DNA of 38,473 bases from CAZABG01 sp964483465 (lineage in GTDB: Bacteria > Chlamydiota > Chlamydiia > Chlamydiales > Parachlamydiaceae): the NCBI GenBank assembly GCA_964483465.1, contig CAZABG010000014.1:1-38473 (forward strand), written 5' to 3'. Positions within the stretch are counted from its first letter, which is position 1. Each line of letters begins with the position of its first letter. The notes beneath the pieces were generated by a model. It saw nothing but the letters and a program-made list of their open reading frames with translations, made no database searches and was not told where the DNA came from. Positions 24,256 to 32,444 of the stretch are shown here, in pieces. A program made the position numbers and the translations under genes.

Positions 24256-24597
24256 ATGAAGACAAATATCGGAAACCTAGATCGCGGAATAAGGTTTGCT
24301 TTTGCCGCAATCCTCTTTGCTTACGCCGCTTACGTAGGCAGCTTTTTTGCATTGCTCCTTGGACTTTTCACTTTATATGAAGCCATCGGAGGCTGGTGCG
24401 TTTATTATGAACTCGTAGGCAAGAATACTTGTCCGATCTCAAAATCGCTTCCTTATCAAGAATGGGTTTTCGGAGCGCTTGGGGCAGGCTTTATCCTTGA
24501 TGGAATCTGGAGATCTTATTACTACGGAGACTATCTTTTTGCAGTCATTGATCTTCTTTTTGCGATTTACATGTTTTATCTAGCAATTAAGAAATAG
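24256..24597 (+). CDS. DUF2892 (YgaP transmembrane-like) membrane protein
   Basis: This 113-residue protein fits DUF2892, a small inner-membrane domain often found alone or after rhodanese domains. NIGNLDRGIRF at the N-terminus matches the family's NxGxxDRxiR start, followed by helices ~14-42. GGWCVYYELVGKNTCPI (~45-61) matches the signature in which two cysteines end a short loop. Two more hydrophobic segments (~69-82 and 91-110) extend beyond the usual domain. The function of the family is not settled. The next gene's ATG begins one base after its stop, so they are surely co-transcribed. Confidence 0.85.
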   Translation: MKTNIGNLDRGIRFAFAAILFAYAAYVGSFFALLLGLFTLYEAIGGWCVYYELVGKNTCPISKSLPYQEWVFGALGAGFILDGIWRSYYYGDYLFAVIDLLFAIYMFYLAIKK

Positions 24598-24598
24598 T

Positions 24599-25534
24599 AT
24601 GTTTGATCCTGCTTTTAAATCACCTCACTTGCAGCTTTTCGCGACCTACCTTATTCCAAGCGGTAAAAATCCTCCTTCAGTGACAGAAAAAGTAGATATA
24701 GGAAATGGAGACTTTCTCATTTGTCCCGTTTCCACTCCAAAAGATTACAACGGCAAAACCGTATTTTTGGTTCATGGGATGGGTGGAAACTCCGACTCCC
24801 CTTACATGCGTCGAATTTCACGCAGGTTATTTGCTCTAAACTATCGGGTCGTACGTCTTAATTTGCGAAATTGCGGGATTGGCGAAGGCTATAGCTCGCT
24901 CCCCTATAACGGAGGAACGAGCGATGATTTAAAAAAAGTGATTAAACACTTTGGGGGCACAGGCATTGTCGTTGGATTTTCCTTAGGAGGAAATATTGCT
25001 ATAAAAATGGCCGGCGAAAACCCCGATCTGGATGTCGATATTATTGGAGTCTGTCCCGCATTAAATTTAAAAGATGCGGTCGATAAAATACAGGCTACGC
25101 TTTATCACTACTATTTTCTCTATTACCTTCTACAAAGCACAAAGCCCTGGACGCAGGATAAATCGATACGTTCTTTAAATCAGTTTGATGATGAAGTAAC
25201 CGTACCTCTATGGGGATATAAGGACAGAGAAAATTATTATGCTCGGGCAAGCGCTCTTCAATATATTCCCCATTTAAAACAACAAATTACCGTTATTTTT
25301 GCAAAAGACGATCCTTTTATTGATTATAGCTGTTTAGAGGATGAAAAAAGACACCGCGTTATATTGACGGAATATGGAAGCCACCTTGGATTTGTAGATA
25401 GAGAATTCAATTTTTGGATCGACGACTTCGTTGTAGACACCATTCAGAAAAGGAACGAGGAAGATCATAAAGATAAAGACGCTCTAGAAAAGCCGGTAAA
25501 AATCGATTTGAATATCCCTTGCGACAACTTCTGA
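24599..25534 (+). CDS. YheT-like alpha/beta hydrolase
   Basis: The 311-residue protein has the alpha/beta hydrolase fold of the YheT/EMB8 group. The oxyanion strand is VFLVHGMGGNSDSPYMRR, followed by VVRLNLRNCGIGEG. The nucleophile is Ser128 in GFSLGGN. The acid is probably the Asp in FAKDDPFIDY, and the catalytic His is in YGSHLGFVD. The triad is complete, so it should be an active esterase or lipase-like enzyme, probably cytosolic, since no signal peptide is seen. The natural substrate is unknown for the family. It is tightly linked to the DUF2892 gene and faces the dus gene with only 5 bp between stops. Confidence 0.9.
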   Translation: MFDPAFKSPHLQLFATYLIPSGKNPPSVTEKVDIGNGDFLICPVSTPKDYNGKTVFLVHGMGGNSDSPYMRRISRRLFALNYRVVRLNLRNCGIGEGYSSLPYNGGTSDDLKKVIKHFGGTGIVVGFSLGGNIAIKMAGENPDLDVDIIGVCPALNLKDAVDKIQATLYHYYFLYYLLQSTKPWTQDKSIRSLNQFDDEVTVPLWGYKDRENYYARASALQYIPHLKQQITVIFAKDDPFIDYSCLEDEKRHRVILTEYGSHLGFVDREFNFWIDDFVVDTIQKRNEEDHKDKDALEKPVKIDLNIPCDNF

Positions 25535-25539
25535 AGGTC

Positions 25540-26493
25540 TTAAAACCCGAGCAAATCATAGATAGGAACGAGTGAGAGGTATTCATCAAGCGTTTTGGCT
25601 TGAGTGGTCATCACGCGGGTTTTATGCGGCGAGCTTTTAAACACAAAACTAAGGATTTGCTTAAACTTATTGATTTTTGAGCGCTCAGGTCCGATAAGCT
25701 CGCTTCTAAAGGTGTCAAAAAATGCACTCCAGAGTTCACGTGTTGGGATAAATTGGGTTCCTTTAAAATGGGCTTTAATTTCCTGAAAAATAAATGGGTT
25801 TGAAACGGCTCCGCGGCCAATCATAAGCGCATCGCAATTAGTTTGGCTTAGCATTAAAAGAGCGTCTTGAACAGTTAGAATATCGCCATTACCAATGAGA
25901 GGTATTTTTAAACGCGATTTTGCTTCAGCAATTAATTCCCACTTAGCTTTAGGTCCATAGCCATCAACTTTAGTGCGAGGGTGAAGGGTTATGAATTTGA
26001 CACCGCTAGATTCTGCAGCATGCAGATTCTCTTTAAAAAGAGACGTATCCTCATATCCGGAACGCATTTTTAAGGTAACAGGAATCGAAACCGAATTGAC
26101 CATAGTGCGGGCAATTTCATGAAGAGTGTCAGGTATTTTTAAAAGACTCGATCCTGCGCCTTTTCCGGTAACGGTATTTGAAGGGCAGCCGCAATTTAGA
26201 TCTATTCTTTTCGCCCCCCTCTTTTCAAGCTCTTTTGCCATTGCACCCATAAGTAGGGGGTCTGAACCCATAATCTGCGCGGCAAGAGGGAATGGCGCGA
26301 TTTCATTAGATTGATAAACTCGTGCCAAACTTTCAACATGGGCATTTATAGGAACGCGTAAAAATTCGGTTGTTGCATGATCAAAGCCTCCTACTGCAGC
26401 CATGGCTTTACGGAAAGGACGATCGCCCACTCCTTCCATTGGAGCAAGAAATAAGGGTGGACAGCCTGAATTGTGTTTTGCTAATAAAGACAT
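25540..26493 (-). CDS. dus: tRNA-dihydrouridine synthase, DusC-like
   Basis: Dus enzymes reduce uridine to dihydrouridine in tRNA with FMN and NADPH. The 317-residue protein opens with APMEGVGDRPFRKAM, where DusC has APMEGV and most DusB-type proteins have APMAGV. TEFLRV, RIDLNCGCPSNTVTGKGAG (catalytic Cys103) and LKMRSGY follow. FITLHPRTKVDGYGP, IPLIGNGDI and DALMIGRGAVSNP give the FMN phosphate site of the TIM barrel. A helical C-terminal domain completes it. The similarity favours DusC (U16 of tRNA in E. coli), but subfamily should be set by phylogeny. It is a single gene with no operon partner. Confidence 0.93.
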   Translation of the reverse strand: MSLLAKHNSGCPPLFLAPMEGVGDRPFRKAMAAVGGFDHATTEFLRVPINAHVESLARVYQSNEIAPFPLAAQIMGSDPLLMGAMAKELEKRGAKRIDLNCGCPSNTVTGKGAGSSLLKIPDTLHEIARTMVNSVSIPVTLKMRSGYEDTSLFKENLHAAESSGVKFITLHPRTKVDGYGPKAKWELIAEAKSRLKIPLIGNGDILTVQDALLMLSQTNCDALMIGRGAVSNPFIFQEIKAHFKGTQFIPTRELWSAFFDTFRSELIGPERSKINKFKQILSFVFKSSPHKTRVMTTQAKTLDEYLSLVPIYDLLGF

Positions 26494-26585
26494 ATTTTAA
26501 AAGGGATATTATAAAGCAATTGCCCTTTCCTGTAATGGACAATCCCTATAGAATACCAGATTTATTTGGATTAAATTAAAATTAT

Positions 26586-27710
26586 ATGCAGCCACCTCCC
26601 AGAACAAACAAATCCTCAGCTCAATGTAATCCATTTGTTCCTCTTGCACCTCCATCTGCCTTACCCAAGCAAGGTAAAAAATCCAAAAGAAAACTCTATT
26701 TTGAATTTAAATCGGAACCCCCTGTAAAACCCCTGCCTATACCTAAACTTGAATTCGATGAATGTTGTTTACCAAAACTTGCGTCCGTTTGCACATCTAA
26801 GCTTGATGAAACTCGCTACTCTAAGAATCGCGTACAATACTTACTGAAATTACAGCCTCATTATGAACATAAAATTAGAGTAGTAACCTGGAATCTTTTG
26901 ATGAAGGGCTGGGAAAAAAGATTGAATCCTGCCCATCCGGCGTACGATGCCTCCCAATTATGGATGAATCGAGTTCAACTCATAGCCGCTGCGATTGACC
27001 GCGTAAAACCTGCAATTATCGGCTGCCAGGAACTCTATGAAAATGAAGCAGAAAAATATAATCAAGAAGACGATCTTTACAAGTACATTGGCACCGCCTA
27101 TGAACGCTATAGCGTAAAATCCCCTGATGGCGAGCATAACACCATTTTCTTAAAGCGTGACGTTTTTAAAGTCATACACGCACAAACCTATCAATGTGTT
27201 GATAAAGCGATTGGTGAAGTAATTGTAGTATTTAGAGACCAAAAATTAGTTATTATTAATACCCATTTTTCTATTGATCCTAACGCCCGAGAAACTCAAG
27301 CTCGTTTTGTAGCTTCAAAAATAAGGGAGCATCGTAAAGATAAAGATCTTTTTATTTTTTTGGTGGATGGAAATCTGCTTCCAAACAATCCCTTCAATGT
27401 CATCACTAAAGCAGGCTGGGATGGCCCATATATAGAGAGCATTTTAAAAGAAGACAACCTTATCGAAGACGCTTTTAATAAATCTCTTTTCGGAAATGTT
27501 GGATCATCCGGCACTTATACAAACGATCAATACAACGTCGAACCATTCAAAGGCCGCGGCACTCCTGGCGCTCGTTTAGATAGGATTTTTATAAGCCCTA
27601 AAATCGAAGTATTTGCTCACGCGATAGATCCCTTTATTTCTGGAGGAAAGCCTTCTTCCGACCATCAGGCCGTAATCGCCGATTTGCACATACCAGAGAA
27701 GACCAAGTAA
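26586..27710 (+). CDS. Endonuclease/exonuclease/phosphatase (EEP) superfamily protein with Pro-rich N-terminus
   Basis: Of 374 residues, 1-60 are Pro/Lys-rich and probably disordered (MQPPPRTNKSSAQCNPFVPL at the start), and ~95-370 form an EEP fold. Metal and catalytic residues are visible: Asn103 in VVTWNLLMKG, Glu149 in IIGCQELYE, His227 in INTHFSID, and the Asp-His pair 359-360 in SSDHQAVIADLH. The usual GDFN motif is VDGN here (~260-263), so the key Asp and Asn are kept but the intervening residue is lost. RLDRIFIS (~330-337) matches the I/LDxIFxS element. The substrate may be DNA, RNA, an inositol phosphate or a phospholipid. No signal peptide is seen. A basic, Pro-rich leader on a catalytic domain is a common design of secreted effectors, but that is inference. 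Confidence 0.88.
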   Translation: MQPPPRTNKSSAQCNPFVPLAPPSALPKQGKKSKRKLYFEFKSEPPVKPLPIPKLEFDECCLPKLASVCTSKLDETRYSKNRVQYLLKLQPHYEHKIRVVTWNLLMKGWEKRLNPAHPAYDASQLWMNRVQLIAAAIDRVKPAIIGCQELYENEAEKYNQEDDLYKYIGTAYERYSVKSPDGEHNTIFLKRDVFKVIHAQTYQCVDKAIGEVIVVFRDQKLVIINTHFSIDPNARETQARFVASKIREHRKDKDLFIFLVDGNLLPNNPFNVITKAGWDGPYIESILKEDNLIEDAFNKSLFGNVGSSGTYTNDQYNVEPFKGRGTPGARLDRIFISPKIEVFAHAIDPFISGGKPSSDHQAVIADLHIPEKTK

Positions 27711-27908
27711 AGGGAAGGCGGAAGGCATAAGGCGGAAGGCGGAAGGCGGAAGGCAGAATAGCGACAGAATGTGCCGCTTTCAGCGGATAGAAAGTCTGCC
27801 TTCGGCAGAAGGGGCGCCTTTGGCGCTTTTGAATTACAAACACTTTTTAAATCTGTTGGCGCTATTCCGCCTTCTGCCTTCTGCCTTCCCTTCCTGCCTT
27901 CATCCTTC
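27711..27908. repeat. Palindromic MITE-like repeat element C
   Basis: It starts directly after the EEP stop and ends at the stop of msrBA, filling the gap between convergent genes. Its arms are built of GGAAGGCGGAAGGC units on the left and GCCTTCTGCCTTCC on the right, the same sequence as elements A and B (GCAGAATAGCGACAGAATG is shared). The interior carries a different set of hairpins, such as TCTGCCTTCGGCAGA and GGCGCCTTTGGCGC. Confidence 0.75.
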
Positions 27909-28762
27909 TAAAAAAGCGGTTTGTAGACGTGGCAATAAGGCACGCTCCCCTTCTTAGCGTAATAGTCCTGGTGATAGGCTTCAGCGGGATAGAAATGGCT
28001 TGCAGGAATAATTTTAGTAGCGATGTTATAGCCCATTTTTTTTAGTTCTGAGAGGATAGATTCATCGATTTCCTTTTGCTCTTCAGACAAGTAAAAAATG
28101 GCTGAAAGATATTGCTTGCCAATGTCTGGGCCTTGGCCATTTTTTTGCGTCGCATCATGAATTTCGAAAAAGTATTTAGCGACTGTCTCATAGCTTGTAA
28201 CTTTAGGATCAAAGATAACTTCAATCGCTTCATAATGGCCCGTTAATCCCGAACAAACTTCTTCATAGGTGGGATTAGCCACTTGACCGCCCATGTAGCC
28301 TACTTGCGTACGAACGACTCCTTTTAGCTTTTTAAAATAATACTCGACCCCCCAAAAACAGCCTGCCGCAAAAAGGGCTCTTTCATACCCCTCTTTTGTA
28401 GAAAGAGGCTCAAAAGAAAGAGAGACCGAGTTAACGCAGTGCCGTGTATTTTTTTCAGTCATTTCTTCTCCCGTAAATACGTGTCCCAAGTGTCCTCCGC
28501 ACGTATTACATAGGATTTCTGTGCGACGGCCATCGGCATCCATATGCCGCTTTACTTTTCCAGGTATCTCGTCGTCAAAGCTAGGCCATCCGCAATGGGA
28601 ATTAAATTTATCTTCTGACATGTAAAGAGGCGAGCCGCATTTTTTACAGGTGTAAATACCCGGTTCTTTATGTTCATTATAAACTCCGGTCCCCGGATAC
28701 TCTGTCCCTTTATTATTAATAACTCGATCTTCTTCATTATTAAGCTTATTAAATCGGTACAT
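27908..28762 (-). CDS. msrBA: Fused methionine sulfoxide reductase MsrB-MsrA
   Basis: It repairs oxidised methionine in both stereoisomers. From the ATG at 28762 (AGAGGTG nearby; the GTG two codons earlier is less likely) it has 284 residues. The N-terminal MsrB domain has the CxxC zinc pairs at 39-42 (CKKC) and 85-88 (CNTC) and the catalytic Cys109 in RHCVNSVSL. The MsrA domain follows with GCFWG (134-138, catalytic Cys135) and the typical GYMGG, PTYEEVCSGLTGH and YHQDY elements. The B-A order is the reverse of Neisseria-type PilB A-B fusions. It has no signal peptide, so it should be cytosolic. Confidence 0.95.
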   Translation of the reverse strand: MYRFNKLNNEEDRVINNKGTEYPGTGVYNEHKEPGIYTCKKCGSPLYMSEDKFNSHCGWPSFDDEIPGKVKRHMDADGRRTEILCNTCGGHLGHVFTGEEMTEKNTRHCVNSVSLSFEPLSTKEGYERALFAAGCFWGVEYYFKKLKGVVRTQVGYMGGQVANPTYEEVCSGLTGHYEAIEVIFDPKVTSYETVAKYFFEIHDATQKNGQGPDIGKQYLSAIFYLSEEQKEIDESILSELKKMGYNIATKIIPASHFYPAEAYHQDYYAKKGSVPYCHVYKPLF

Positions 28763-28821
28763 ACACACCTCTTAACACAACATTAACACAAGTAATTATT
28801 ATTATAATCTATAATTGAATT

Positions 28822-29922
28822 GTGAGAATAGAAACCGTAGCCCAATATAACCACATTGTACTTAACGGCCTAAAGGAATCTGAAGGCTTAGAAGCAATCG
28901 CTTCAGTCTTGAAAAAACCCGAACCCTATCTTGCCGGAAGAAAGAAGCTGAGCGAAAGACACATTGAAGCCATTAGAGCTAAAGGAGCTGAAGTTAGAGA
29001 AAAAGCTCAATCCAAAATAGAGCTCGAATACAGAAGAGAACTAAAGGAGAGGCTTGAATCGGATAGCTCCTTAGATGAATCGCTTGAAACGATATTCCAT
29101 CGTGGCGGCGGAAGAATCTGGAAAATAGGCGAAGAAATCAAATTTCAAGGCAAAACCTATCTAGTTAGTCACGTGATTAACAATCCTCTTGGTTTAAAAA
29201 TGGCAATATTTGTTCCGAAAGTTCCTGGAGAAAAACCCCTTATTGCATGTAACGGAACAAGTAATTTCCAGAATGCGCTCGATGATTTAAGCCACTCGAT
29301 TGGACTTAGGAGCGTGCGAGGCTCGTTAACCGAAATTGAGTCGGCGTTAGATGAAGTTGTAAAAAAATACGGACCCGTAAGAATTGGCGGACACAGTCTT
29401 GGCGGCGCAATCGCGCAAACTATTACCTCGCTATTTTGCGACAGGAAACATAATAATAAATCCTATATTGGTGAATGCCACTACTACAATGCCCCTGGAC
29501 CCGGAAAAATGATTTATAAACTTTACACGAGAAAATCGGCACTCCTTAAGGAAGAAGGCATAAAGCCTCCCCTTATACGCTCTTACCGTAACGAAAATGA
29601 TATTATTCCCCTGTTTGGCGGACCTCATCTACCTGCAGACCACGCCGTGGTCGTTTCGGATCCTAGATACAAAATCTGCCTTAGTATGATCATTGAAGCG
29701 CATAAAGTATTAGGATTCTTTACGAATAGACTTCTTAATATAAAGTCTCTTGCAAGCGACTCTCCGGGATCCAAAACTCTTGAATCCATTCGAAAAAAAA
29801 TATCCAAAGTTGTCCTACCGATTTTAATACTAATTGCCGGAAATGACAGCGTTCAAAATCGGGTGAATCTGTTAAAAGATTACTTTCAAAGAAATCAGAC
29901 GGTTACATATCATCGCGCCTGA
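28822..29922 (+). CDS. Class-3 lipase-like alpha/beta hydrolase
   Basis: The 366-residue protein starts at GTG 28822, with no earlier in-frame ATG. Residues ~110-290 resemble Lipase_3: a LIACNGTSNFQNALDDL stretch, the nucleophile elbow GHSLGGA (Ser192), the motif CHYYNAPGPGKM and RSYRNENDIIPLFGG, where an Asp and later the HAVVV His could complete the triad. The N-terminal ~90 residues are helical and charged. A C-terminal hydrophobic segment (VVLPILILIAGND, ~330-342) could touch a membrane. No Sec signal peptide is present, so export by another system is only a guess. Its TGA shares one base with the next gene's ATG, so the two are translationally coupled. Confidence 0.82.
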   Translation: MRIETVAQYNHIVLNGLKESEGLEAIASVLKKPEPYLAGRKKLSERHIEAIRAKGAEVREKAQSKIELEYRRELKERLESDSSLDESLETIFHRGGGRIWKIGEEIKFQGKTYLVSHVINNPLGLKMAIFVPKVPGEKPLIACNGTSNFQNALDDLSHSIGLRSVRGSLTEIESALDEVVKKYGPVRIGGHSLGGAIAQTITSLFCDRKHNNKSYIGECHYYNAPGPGKMIYKLYTRKSALLKEEGIKPPLIRSYRNENDIIPLFGGPHLPADHAVVVSDPRYKICLSMIIEAHKVLGFFTNRLLNIKSLASDSPGSKTLESIRKKISKVVLPILILIAGNDSVQNRVNLLKDYFQRNQTVTYHRA

Positions 29923-30860
29923 TGCGAAAGTTATTATTATTTCTTGTCAGTCCGTTTGTACTATTCGGCATATCGGTAAATTCAGATAAAGCTGACGCTC
30001 CCTGGTTTACAGGGCCATTGCTAACTCCTTCCTCAAAAGTTGTTTCTGCAGGCCATTATAACATTGAGCCCTACAGTTCTTGGATAGTGTTTAATGGAGT
30101 TTATGATAAGAACTCGAAAGCGGTTTCAAGACCTCATATTAATCAATTTACTAATCAGCTTACCTTTAAAATTGGCCTGACAAAAAAAATAGATTTATCG
30201 GGTTCTTTACAAAGTTACTATACCCGCACCCAGCATGTATATAGCACAGGCTTCAATGATTCGGCCCTTGGTCTTGAATACCAAATTTATCTAAGCAAAC
30301 CAGATGAATGGATTCCAAATGCGAAACTATCCGTCGTTGAGATTCTTCCTACCGGTAGATATCAGCATCTAAAAGCCAAGAAATTGGGAACCGATTCCGG
30401 CGGAACAGGAGCCTTCTTAACGGTCGTAGGACTTACATTCGGAAAAATCATTCATATTTATGACGTGCATTACTTGAGTTTGAGACTAAATTTTAATACT
30501 ACCTTCAAAGGACGATCGCGCGTGAAAGGCATCAACACTTTTGGAGGCGATCCAAGCACCTTCGGAAAAGTCTTTATAGGCTCAACATTTGTTCTACAAA
30601 GCTCATTTGAATATACGCTCACTCGCAACTGGGTACTCGCATGCGATTTTCAGGCCGTGTATTCAGGGGTAGATAAATTTCGCGGAAGAACCCTTCTCCC
30701 TGTTGGGGGTCCGAGCAACACCCTTTACAGCTTTGCTCCTGCAATTGAATATAACTTCAGCGATCCTCTTGGGGTAATTGTAGGCTCATGGTTTACAGTT
30801 AATGGAAGAAATGCGCCCCGTTTTGTTAGTTTGGTTGCGGCAATTGACTACACTTATTAA
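29922..30860 (+). CDS. Predicted outer-membrane beta-barrel protein
   Basis: The 312-residue protein has a signal peptide (MRKLLLFLVSPFVLFGISVN) and a body of alternating polar/hydrophobic strands rich in Tyr, Phe, Gly and Ser. It ends VAAIDYTY, the aromatic C-terminal strand recognised by the BAM machinery. The first ~45 residues of the mature part, WFTGPLLTPSSKVVSAGHYN, resemble the start of MetA-pathway/transporter-like barrel families; I give this only as a possibility. It overlaps the lipase-like gene by one base (TGATG), which suggests a linked function such as lipid handling at the outer membrane. A hairpin terminator follows. Confidence 0.8.
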   Translation: MRKLLLFLVSPFVLFGISVNSDKADAPWFTGPLLTPSSKVVSAGHYNIEPYSSWIVFNGVYDKNSKAVSRPHINQFTNQLTFKIGLTKKIDLSGSLQSYYTRTQHVYSTGFNDSALGLEYQIYLSKPDEWIPNAKLSVVEILPTGRYQHLKAKKLGTDSGGTGAFLTVVGLTFGKIIHIYDVHYLSLRLNFNTTFKGRSRVKGINTFGGDPSTFGKVFIGSTFVLQSSFEYTLTRNWVLACDFQAVYSGVDKFRGRTLLPVGGPSNTLYSFAPAIEYNFSDPLGVIVGSWFTVNGRNAPRFVSLVAAIDYTY

Positions 30861-30921
30861 AGGGTGTAACATGATTAGATCGACTAGAATTCTGGACAAG
30901 AACTTTAAAAAAGTTAGCTAA

Positions 30922-30956
30922 TAAAGAAGACTGATCCTGAAGCCAGTCTTCTTTTA
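30922..30956. terminator. Rho-independent terminator, probably bidirectional
   Basis: AAAGAAGACTG (30923-30933) pairs with CAGTCTTCTTT (30944-30954) around a 10-base loop. A short T run follows on the plus strand, and an A-rich stretch precedes it, giving a T run on the other strand. It sits between the convergent barrel-protein and MIP channel genes. Confidence 0.8.
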
Positions 30957-30961
30957 AACAA

Positions 30962-31588
30962 TTATGCTTCGTTCGTGTGGGCTAATTTAAATAGGATAGC
31001 AGCAGCTACTGCACCTGCTGCGTTCGCAACAAAGTAGATCCACAAATTATGCCAGGACGATAAGTTCAATACGGTAACCCCTAAAGCAACCGCCGGATTG
31101 AAAGCGGCGCCAGATACGCTTCCCACAGCGTATGCCCCTGCAAGCACCGTAAATCCAATGGCAAATCCAAAGTAGGAATTAGCGATGGTTTCGCGAGCTG
31201 TAGCCACATTAAGCACGACATAGCAAAGAGCAAATGTAAAGAGGAATTCAGCAAGCAGCGCTTTATACACATCCGGATTTAACGCAGCAGGTGCGCCCTC
31301 GCCTTTAAGATAGAGGACCGCATAAGCCGCAACAAAAGCTCCTGCAAATTGAACGATCCAGTAGAGGATAAGATCTGACACGCTAAGCAATCCCCGGATG
31401 AATACAGATAACGATACCGCTGGGTTATAATGTCCGCCAGAGATGTGGCCGCCCGCATAAATAAATACGGCAAGAACAGAACCTATCGCCAAAGGAGCAA
31501 GAAGTAATGGCGCATTAGCGCCAAGAACGACCATTCCAATTGTAAATAACAAGAAGAACGTTCCTATAAATTCATATACATATTTCAT
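30962..31588 (-). CDS. MIP/aquaporin-family channel with altered selectivity filter
   Basis: From the ATG at 31588 (AGAGGTG just upstream; the GTG at 31594 is less likely) it has 208 residues and six TM helices. Both half-helix motifs are present: GGHYNPAV (NPA at 55-57) and GAAFNPAV (164-166). In aquaporins the second NPA is normally followed by the Arg of the aromatic/arginine filter; here it is Val. The pore may therefore be wider or pass solutes other than water. The N-terminal EFIGTFFLLF is typical of the family. Confidence 0.92.
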   Translation of the reverse strand: MKYVYEFIGTFFLLFTIGMVVLGANAPLLLAPLAIGSVLAVFIYAGGHISGGHYNPAVSLSVFIRGLLSVSDLILYWIVQFAGAFVAAYAVLYLKGEGAPAALNPDVYKALLAEFLFTFALCYVVLNVATARETIANSYFGFAIGFTVLAGAYAVGSVSGAAFNPAVALGVTVLNLSSWHNLWIYFVANAAGAVAAAILFKLAHTNEA

Positions 31589-31649
31589 AAACACCTCTGT
31601 TTAAAAATTTGTTTTTACAACTTCTGCGATTTAAAGATAAATCCAATTA

Positions 31650-32267
31650 ATGCAATATATGAGCATGGATTTTCTCCCTGACATAGATACGCTAACAACT
31701 TGGCTAACTCACTATGGACCCCCAAGCTTATTTATCCTCTTAGCTTTAGGTATAATTGCGCTGCCGGTTCCTGAAGAGACGCTCCTTGTGACTTCAGGCG
31801 TTCTTATGAAAAATGGTCAGCTAGATGAATTCAACACGATCATCGCGGCTATTTGCGGAAGCATCCTCGGCATCACCACTAGCTATCTTATCGGAAGAAC
31901 CACGAGCAAGTTTGTTATTCATCGATATGGAAGCTGGATTGGAATAACCGAAGAAAGGCTTAATCAGGCTCACGCCTGGTTTGAAAAATATGGGAAATGG
32001 TCCTTATTTATTGGCTATTTCATCCCCGGCGTTCGTCACTTTACAGGTCTTTTTGCCGGTTTTACCGAGCTTCAGTTTTCCCATTTTGCTCTATACGCGT
32101 ATTCAGGCGCAATCGTATGGGTTTCCCTATTTTTAACAGTAGGATATACCGTTGGTCACTACCTGCCGGTTATATATGAAAATATCGAAATCATTGTGGA
32201 GGTGACGCTCGGAACGCTTCTTCTTGCCGGAATCGTTTATCTAATTGTGCGTAAAAAAGAAGGATGA
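31650..32267 (+). CDS. DedA-family inner-membrane protein
   Basis: DedA proteins are thought to flip undecaprenyl phosphate or phospholipids across the inner membrane. The 205-residue protein has the reentrant motif region ALPVPEETLLVTSGVL (~36-51), GSILGITTSYLIGR, and the second hallmark FIPGVRHFTGLFAGF (~128-142) with the conserved Gly-x-Arg. Hydrophobic helices follow, with a basic tail RKKEG. The last codons GAA GGA and the TGA stop are part of repeat element D. M1 at 31650 or M5 could be the start; I keep the longer one. Confidence 0.92.
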   Translation: MQYMSMDFLPDIDTLTTWLTHYGPPSLFILLALGIIALPVPEETLLVTSGVLMKNGQLDEFNTIIAAICGSILGITTSYLIGRTTSKFVIHRYGSWIGITEERLNQAHAWFEKYGKWSLFIGYFIPGVRHFTGLFAGFTELQFSHFALYAYSGAIVWVSLFLTVGYTVGHYLPVIYENIEIIVEVTLGTLLLAGIVYLIVRKKEG

Positions 32268-32316
32268 AGGCGGAAGGCGGAAGGCAGAATAGCGACAAAA
32301 TGGTTGCGCTATTGAG
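32259..32316. repeat. One-sided copy of the MITE-like repeat (element D)
   Basis: GAAGGATGAAGGCGGAAGG, a second GCGGAAGGC and AGAATAGCGACA match the left arm of elements A-C, but no right arm follows before the cytochrome c peroxidase stop at 32445. It is either a truncated or a decayed copy. The remainder of the gap holds no gene. Confidence 0.65.
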
Positions 32317-32444
32317 GCTGTAAAAAATTAGATATTCAAGGTGCTTTTCGAGAAGATTTACGCTTTTCAGAATTTCAATTGCTAAAGCGGCATTTGGAGC
32401 GTTTCGGCCGGAGCAAAACGCTCTTTAAAAGCCCGCTCCTTGCT

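Noticed and set aside
27634..27957. Short frames on both strands over element C
   Set aside because: They encode repeat translations (Pro/Ser/Phe-rich) and overlap the ends of the EEP and msrBA genes.
28803..28808. TATAAT before the lipase-like GTG as a promoter
   Set aside because: No usable -35 at a normal distance and only 13 bp to the start codon; the region is simply AT-rich.
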